A DNA stretch of 35,857 nucleotides from Ophiothrix spiculata (lineage: Eukaryota > Echinodermata > Ophiuroidea > Amphilepidida > Ophiotrichidae), in the NCBI GenBank assembly GCA_000969725.1, contig JXSR01S008991.1; one strand, given 5' to 3'. Below are positions 13,601 to 22,600 of the stretch, piece after piece. A program made the translations under genes and the position numbers. Every line of letters starts with the position of its first letter. Within the stretch, counting starts at the first letter, position 1. The notes under the pieces are model-generated. The model made no database searches, was not told the DNA's origin, and saw only the letters and a list, made by a program, of their open reading frames with translations.

Positions 13601-16600
13601 AGGGGCATGATTTAAATTATTTTCCTGAGGTGATCTCAAACCATGAATATGCCCGTAGCGGAGCTGAGGGCATATTCATGGTTTTGAGATCACCTCAGGA
13701 AAATAATTTAAATCATGCCCCGAACAAAAAGCAGTCAATATTCGTTTTATATACCGAATATATAGATTTTTGTCATCTGGTTGGTAAAAAGAACCGAAAA
13801 TGATTTACGATATGTGTTTCTCCTTTCAATGCTGACCGCGCTGTATTGTGCGCAAAATGTATTGAGCGGGCCTAGTGAAATATATGCCCCAGGCCTAGTT
13901 AAATCCAAGCCCGCACTTTTAACCAATCAGAGGACAGGAATCTATACATGAGGTATATAATACTTATTTTGACAGAAGAATTTAGTATTATTGGCTATTA
14001 CCTTACATGCATTGGTCCTGGGTTTGATTCCATGTAAGGCAGATTCTTAACACATTGGTACGAACATCATGTTAAGGTTCCTTCCGCAGGACGATGACCA
14101 CTCATAAAGTAGTTACCCAACCATCTAAACACCTTACGTAATTGCAAAGAGAAGAAGATCTAGAATTCTGATCCCATGCCAGATAAATACCTAGCAAAGA
14201 TTCCAAGATTCCACTCCTGTATATGACCATGTTGAAATGCAGTCAGCATTTAAGAATTGGCTGCTCCATTTCTGACTGTCCCAATCCTGTATCAGTAGCA
14301 AAAATTTCTTCAAAATGACTTCAAAAATCTAAATTTCTTAAATAGTTTAACAGTATGGACTGTAGTAATTTTCCTGTGTATTTATAGAAAATAATACAAT
14401 GATTGTAGAACTATGTATATAACATACTGTAAGAGTGAAAATTTTTGCAAGGTTTTTATATCCGTGAATTTCACAAACCAGTCCTCAAGTGAGAAAATAA
14501 AAACTCCCAAAATAAAATTTAATTTATTGTTCGATCAAAATTTCTGACCAAAATATGTAAAAAGCAAAGCAGGCAAGGTGAATCTGACTGTGTGAAGTTG
14601 TTAAATTCGGAAGTTTAATCATTTAGCCAGCTAGATCACTATCAATGTAGATGTTAAATATGAAGCAAATATTTCCAAAATCACTGCAAGTTATGGTGAA
14701 AAAAGTTTGCAGCATATTGATTTATTTGACCTTTTCATTGGAATAAATGGTCATGAGACTTGCCATTCACTTTTGTATTTAACTTTTCACTTTGTAAATG
14801 ACCAATCGCCAATGAATGTTGTATATGGAGACTAATGGTTTATTCAGAGTCTTGTCGATATGCATCGATCGATGCCCATCGACGTGCAGTCTTTACACAC
14901 GCTATGCACAAGGAATAGCGCATGTTGAAGACTACGTCAATGGACGTCGTACGATGCATAATGACAAACTCTGAATAAACCATTAATGTTAAGCTTACTC
15001 GTTGGTATTATGCGACTCCGTTTGGACAATTGCGAAAATAAAAACTCGCAAAATGTCTGTTAGAGTTAAAATCGCTAAATATCTTCTTGTGAAAATATAG
15101 ACTGTTACAGTACACGATTATACAAGTTCTTCATTAATTTGCATGCAGTTGTAAGATATTGCCAGTTTGACCCTAATATAAGGACTTGTATTGGAATTTT
15201 TTTCCAGGCCTACAACCCATGGGGTAAGGGTCAAGGTGTCCCAGACAGAGACCCCAACGGCAATGTGAGAAGGTTTAAGTGGACTGATGGCACACATGTA
15301 CCGGAATTTGTTGACCCGTCAATAGAGGTATGTCACACTCATATAATCCTAACAGGTTTTTTTTAGTTTTCAGGAGAAGGATATAAATAGATTAAAGATG
15401 ATATAATATGTCACAAGGGGAAAGGAAAAATATGCACCACAGACCTTCCCTGTGCTGAGGGAGTATTATTGGATTGAGGCTATGTGGAGGCATTCAGCGT
15501 GTAATGGATAGGGTCAAATAATAATAATAATTTAGCATGACATATTTTGATTTGGTTTCATATGATTGTGAATTATGCATGATAGTTTCTAGCTGCTGTC
15601 ATTAATGCTGATATAAATATGAGGACATTTAATTATTAAATCCTTGTTGATTGGCACTTGTATAACATGGGTACTAGATGCAGATTACATTTTCTTGAAT
15701 TGGATGGAAACATTTATAATAGACATAGTGCAAAATTACCTTCAAAGCAGCAATGTAACCTTGTAACAATTTTGATAATTTTTAACAGGGTGCAACTCTT
15801 CAGACTAAGCCTACAGGCGGTGGTGGACATAAAGCAGATGAGCGAGGTGAAAGGGTGACAAGATTCAAGACAACGCTGGTGCATGATGCTAATGCTGGAG
15901 GTACGTGTGTAACAGATGATGGTGGCCGTGTAATAAATTGCCTGTTTACTTGTCGGTTTACTCAGATTTGATGGGTGTTCATCCGTGGTATCGCCCACAT
16001 ATTTCAATGAAGTAGTTCTTTAAAATAATCAGAATATCTTTTTAGTTTTCTGGGGTTGAAGTCCCAATCCCAATGGTTTTGAAATCTGCATATGTTTATA
16101 CACTAAGTAAGGGCATAAAATGAAATTTTTGAGCTTTAGTTTAAATCCGAGTTTTTTGAATGGGAGTTTCATACTTGCCAACTGTTCCTATTTAAGAGGA
16201 ACGGTCCTGTTTTTGGCAAAAGAAAAAGGTAATTTTACCAATCCGTTCCTCTTTTTGTAAAACTCATCCTATAATAGTGAATAGGAAAATGGAAATGTTC
16301 TTCTTTTTGGACAAAAATGTGCCTATTTGTCCCTGTTTCCAGTTTTCAAATGTTGGCAAGTATGGAGTTTCAAAATCTGATGACGTCACGTCCTACCCCC
16401 CCCCCCCCTCCTCTCCCCCTGGTGTGTAAAATGTGTGTGGGAGCGAGTGTTAAGATGGGCTAAGCCTGAAGGCGGTGGTGGACATAAAGCAGATGAGCGA
16501 GGTGAAAGAGTAACGAGATTCAAGACAACGCTGGTGCATGATGCTAATGCTGGAGGTATGTGTGTAAAATGTGTGTGGGAGCGAGTGTTAAGATGGGCTA

Positions 16601-19600
16601 AGCCTGAAGGCGGTGGTGGACGTAAAGCAGATGAGCGAGGTGAAAGGGTGACAAGATTCAAGACAACGCGGGTGCGTGATGCTAATGCTGGAGGTATGTG
16701 TGTAAAATGTGTGTGGGAGCGAGTGTTAAGATGGGCTAAGCCTGAAGGCGGTGGTGGACATAAAGCAGATGAGCGAGGCGGAAGAGTGACAATATTCAAG
16801 ACAACGCTGGTGCATGATGCTAATGCAGGAGGTATGTGTGTAAAATGTGTGTGGGGGAGAGTGTTAAGACGGGCAAAGCCTGAAGGCGGTGGTGGACATA
16901 AAGCAGATGAGCGAGGTGAAAGGGTGACAAGATTCAAGACAACGCGGGTGCGTGATGCTAATGCTGGAGGTATGTGTGTAAAATGTGTGTGGGAGCGAGT
17001 GTTAAGATGGGCTAAGCCTGAAGGCGGTGGTGGACATAAAGCAGATCAGCGAGGCGGAAGAGTGACAAGATTCAAGACAACGCTGGTGCATGATGCTAAT
17101 GCAGGAGGTATGTGTGTGGAAGTGAGTGTTAAGACGGGCTAAGCCTGAAGGCGGTGGTGGACATAAAGCAGATGAGTGAGTTGTGGTATATATTTGTAGA
17201 CCAGAGCGTTTAAATGGGCTAAGTAACATGGAGTTGATTTCCAAACATTTGGAAAAACATTTTGCTATATCATTACAATAATTAGACCAGATAAAAGGAG
17301 CAGTGTCTCTTGTCTCTTTTGAAGTACTTGAAGGTATATGAGGAAAATGTTGGTCATGCACTATTGGAGGAATTTCTTTGCCTTTTGAAGTACTTGAAGG
17401 TATATGAGGAAAATGTTGGTCATGCACTATTGGAGGAATTTCTTTGCCTTTTGAAGTACTTGAAGGTATATGAGGAAAATGTTGGTAAGCTTTAAGCAAG
17501 ATCGCTACTATTCAACTTAAATACACATTTCACATAATACTCTTCACAGTGTCTGATGACAATGACAAAAAATTATTGGATTTTTTATGAAAGATTATTT
17601 GTGAAAATAGCTATAGTAAGCATGTCTGGCCCTTATGTTTTGACACATGGAGATTTCATTGAAAATGATCACTTGATCTCTGCTGGTAGACAAACTGAAT
17701 CAATCAATCAATCAGTCAATGATACAAGTACTTGCATAACATGCATACCCCATGAAGGAGTCTATTCGTACAGGGAACCCACGGCTTTACGTGACTGTCC
17801 TACCACAGAGCAAGTAGAGTAAAGTTTCTTGCCCAATCATTTCAACTAATTTTTGCATTTACCATTTGCTTTACTAAGGAGTCCGAACAGCTAACCGACA
17901 TACAGGTAATTATTCTTTTCTCTGACTGATGTGCCTCTGGGTGTATTTCTCTAATTTTTCCCCTATAGCTAATTAACACAATAGATTACCTGATAACATT
18001 TCCTCTCTTTATATTCCTGTATTTATTGTTAAAGTGGAACCTCTTTAAACACAAAATATGTTATTAACTCACAAACCCTGATAACACCAAATTGATTTTC
18101 AAGTCCCAGATACTGATAATTTTGTAGCCCAATCCTGATAACACAAATTGAAATGTGTGATCCCACAGATTTTGTGTTAAAGAGGTTCCGCTGTACATGG
18201 ATTTAACATTATTGCATGATACTAAGTATCTTCTGTAGTTGCATGGCAGGTACTATATCTTCTAGTTTTATGGCATTTTACTCACAACTGAACATAGTGC
18301 ATAAGTTATCAGTAGCCGAAGGATTCAGACTTTACTTTGATCAACACCAATAGGCGGGCCTTTTCACATTGCCAATTGATACATATAAACTTGTGTATAG
18401 CTGAACACAGCACTTAACTGCAGGAGAGGCAGCGCACGTCGTATGCGTGACTTGTGCATCAGTATCTTTTATGCGCAAGCATGTAAATGGGATTATGTTC
18501 ACTTGCTGATTAAGAAAAGCCTCATAATTCCCGCCTATTTAGAGATGATCAAAGTCCGGGGGGGGGGGGGTACTTAGTACAAAAGTGATCACGGGGATGT
18601 GCCTCAAACTTGGGTAGCAAAATCAGGCTGTCTGGTATACCAATGGGTCCTTTTTCTTTGCAAAATGTGGTATTTTGATGGGTCTGTTTTTCAAAATTTT
18701 CTTAAATTTGCGCCAAAATGGCGCAAATTTTGCGGGATCAAAGTGGTCAACAATAAGTATATTCAGAAATTGGGTTGAGTTCAAAACTCCACCTCCAGGT
18801 AACATAGAACTGCAACATGTTGGAGGTGGCAAAGATGTGCTTATCGTGTTGAAGTCCCCTGCCTTGCATGATTGTAAAAACAATCTAAAATCACCCAGCT
18901 TTATATCATTATAGATTTTCAAGTTCCCCTCCTTGTTGGTCATCAGCCTTAGAGGAACAGGGTCCGATTGGGTCTACTTTTTTCAACTTTTTGAGATTTT
19001 GGTACCAAATTATTGCTCATATTTTTCTCATAACCCCCGTGAAATTTCTCAGCTTAGTTGTGTTCCGTTTCGGAGATGTATGTTTAAATGTGTCTAATTA
19101 TGGTAACCATAATTAATTTCACACAGACTCACAGTAGCAAATCTGCCGTACAAAGTAAAAACGCAGTATGTGCATTTATAAAATATAGCAGATACTTCCC
19201 ATTAGTATACAATTTCACTTCAATCCACTTCCATGCAAAAAAGTTGGTTGTACATATGTTTGATATAGTAGATACTACATTTAGTTATGCAAGAGAATTG
19301 GTCGTCTGCTCATTTGGGCAGGATTTCTCCAGGGCAAAAGGAAGTATCTACTATGCTTTATGAATGCACATACTGCGTTTTTACTTTGTAGGGCAGAAAT
19401 AGGCAGCTCAAAAACACAAAATTGGCCATAAAATGAAAATGGTTTGACCGATTTAGCTGAAATTTGGAACTTAAACCTCTTTAGTGGTCATCTTTCATAT
19501 GACACTGAAAGCAAAATTCTGAAAAATCAAACCAAGCTCCTTTAAGCAAAAACAACATTTGCAGAAGCACTAGTTACAACTCCACCTGCTCCTAGTAGTT

Positions 19601-22600
19601 GAGATTTGAAATGTTTTCTTTGTGATATATCTGATATTGAAGTGTTTTTTCATTAGCTTGGCAGAAATTTCTAGACTCTGACCCACCACCCTGTCTGAAC
19701 TTTACACCACTGGTTGTCTTTTATTACTAATTCTAAGTTAATTTCAACTCACAAATCTCAATTTTCTCAATCTGGTCCTTCAGCCAAGCGTGATTAATAA
19801 CCTTAAATCAGTAGGAAAGTTGATCTGTAACAAAGCCTAAATAAGGCTTAAAAAAATGATTGTTTGTCTCATGTTGCCACGCTTTGGATTTTCACTGCGC
19901 ATCTCAGATGGTCAAAATGCCAAACATGAATTTTATTTCAGATTTTCTGTTTTATTCTTATAAAATTGATTATATTGTATGAGAGACCAGACTGTACATC
20001 CAAGATATTTTTGTAAGAAGAAATTTGATGAAGTAATCAAGAATCAGAGGCCAATTTGAAATATCAGTTTTGCTTAGTCATAAATAAAACATGGCATACT
20101 GCATTAGTTAATAAAATTATTTATATGCACCCCTTTCTTTTAAATGCAGAACCTGCTGTTTATGACAGCCCTCGTGATGCCCCACATGACCCCTCTGATC
20201 CCTGGGGCAAACCAGGGGCAGGGGCCCCAATCTGGAGCAATGATGGTAAATTGGTGACCAAGAAGACGGGTAAAGCTTACTATGACAAATTGGGTGTGAC
20301 GGGATTAAGACCTGAGGAGACCGCGGCCAGGAAGGAATACTTATCAACATTAAGTGAGTATCATTAGCTACCCCCCTGCTTGTTCACAGAATAAAATATA
20401 TGAATAAAATATCTAGGATCTGGTGCGTGTGGTCTAGCGGAACAGTGCAGGACTCATAATCAGAAGGTTAGGAGTTCAAGCCCCGGTAGTGCCAACGTGT
20501 TGTGAACCTGGGCAAATCACTTTATCACACTTGCCTCGTTAACCCGAGCATTATTGGGGAGCTGTTATGGGGAATATTATGGTCTAAGTGCAGATAGCAA
20601 GTGCACTTCTGCCTGGTAGCACCACTAACTGATGCAATATGATTGTGGCGATTTCCTGATGGCAGATGTTCTTGTTGTTCATGTTGAGATCTTGTTTAGG
20701 TTATATAAGAGAGTGCATTTTATTATTATTATTCTAGGAGGCTGTAAGGAAACGGCACCAGACTGTGAACCATAGCATAGATTCTCCCTATTTTGTGAGA
20801 AAAAAAAAAGACCAGCACAGTTCATCACAAAATGATAGTTGCAATTATTTAGCAAGTATTTTTTCAAAATGTCTACATGAGATTGTTTCTTGACTGTTTA
20901 TTTTTGCAGAAAAGGAAATAGATGATCAGAAATCTCAGAAACAAATTCAAGCAAATGAAATCAAAGCGGGGGGTCAAGAAGTAGCGTCGTGGATCAGGGA
21001 GAAAGAAATCGGTTATCCTAAGAGAGATCCAGCTAGCGGTGCCGTGTTACCTGTACACCATAAACATACATCAGATGTCACACAACAGGTAAATATTACT
21101 AGACTTTTATTTTCAGGCGCCGAAAAAAAACCTGTTTTACTGGCGGTCGGACCTTTCAAGTAGGGTTGGTTGGTCGGCAAATTTATTTTTTTGCCTAAAA
21201 ACCAGGAAAAAGTGGGAGAAAAACTGAAATATTTTAAATTTACAAAGAAATTTTCTTAAAACAATGAAAAATGATACATTTTGGTCAAAAAATGGCTGAT
21301 TTTACATGATTTTGATAAAACTAAAACAAAAATTCTTAGGTCGTAAAATAGGGTTGGTTTTTTTTTTTGCCTTATGGCGATTTTTATTTTATTAGTTTAA
21401 CTCTAAACTTTCCATGTATCAAGGTTAACTACTGAATGTATTAATTAAAACTGTATTGTTTATACTGTTTGGGAGTACCCTGACTTTGTACAATTTTGTA
21501 TGTGATTTACACAATTTGGAGGATTTAGAGCCAAACATTTAAGTCAATTTTAGGGATTTTTGATGAAAAATAGCCTTTAGGCTGTAGGGCAACACTCCCT
21601 TGTTGAAACAAGCATTTGTTTGTATATTTGAATAAACCTTTATCCTTTAAGATAGTGATTCAAGATATTTTGTAAAATGTCACATAGAATGGACCGAAGT
21701 AACGAATAAATTATTTTAAAGGTTACTGCTGTGCGACAGGCCCTATGCATAAAATAGTTTATATTCATAAAAATAGTTTATGGTCCCTGAACCACTTATG
21801 TTGTGTGAAAGAAGGTCACCAGGATGATTTGAGTTGTAAATGCCCTTTGACCCCACTCTCATAGGATCAAGCTGGTCTGTTGTGGTGGTTGTGACGTCAA
21901 AAATTTTAAGTGTGCAAACGCGACCTTGTCGCATCTGGAAATATTTGCGGCATGCACGACAAGCCGATATATCTATTACCCTGTCGTGATGGTCGCAACG
22001 ACACAATATTTTGAGTTGGAATAAATTCAACTTTTGCAACAGACCATCGCGACAAAATCCTGCTTGGTTGTCTGCCGCAACGACAGCTACCACCTTCACA
22101 CTTGTGCCTCTACCCAATCTTACAAATGGTTCTCTGTGTTTTAATGTTGTCTGTCTGTCTGTCTCACAAACTAAAAAGCAGTATGTACATTTCGTCGTGT
22201 GAGTGCAAGAAAGTCATATCTGCAATGGCTGCCCTAAGTTTTATTTATTTATCACCAAGTCACTACAATATGAAAAATCTGTCAAAATCTGGCTCATCAG
22301 GTATACGGTACATGTACACGTGAGCCGGTATACCGGCTCGTCAGGTTCAAAGGGTTAAAATTTCGAATGATCAAATCAGGGAGGCTAAGCACATTGTAAA
22401 TTCCCAGCATTAATGTGTATTAATGTATCTCCATATTATATTGCAGCGTATGGACATCAGAAGACCTACAGAATATTTAGATCCTAGGGAATATCACACA
22501 GATCTGTCAAGACAAGCAGAGGAAAGACATCACAAGAATATCGAAGATAAAACACAATCAAGAGAATTAGCACAACATGTGAGTAGAAATGATTCAAAAG

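Noticed and set aside
17002..17499. Minus-strand frame of 165 codons over the two tandem arrays
   Set aside because: It is open only because both repeat units are multiples of three and lack stops on that strand. It has no start context or splice logic.
20418..20500. Possible tRNA-Met gene
   Set aside because: The anticodon and T arms resemble tRNA-Met, but the acceptor stem does not pair and a SINE body with (att)n tail follows.
22020..22140. Functional CRISPR-like or regulatory array at the gtcgcaacgac repeats (21900-22090)
   Set aside because: The gtcg/cgac words are irregularly spaced and partly inverted. They look like a degraded inverted repeat with no regular spacer.
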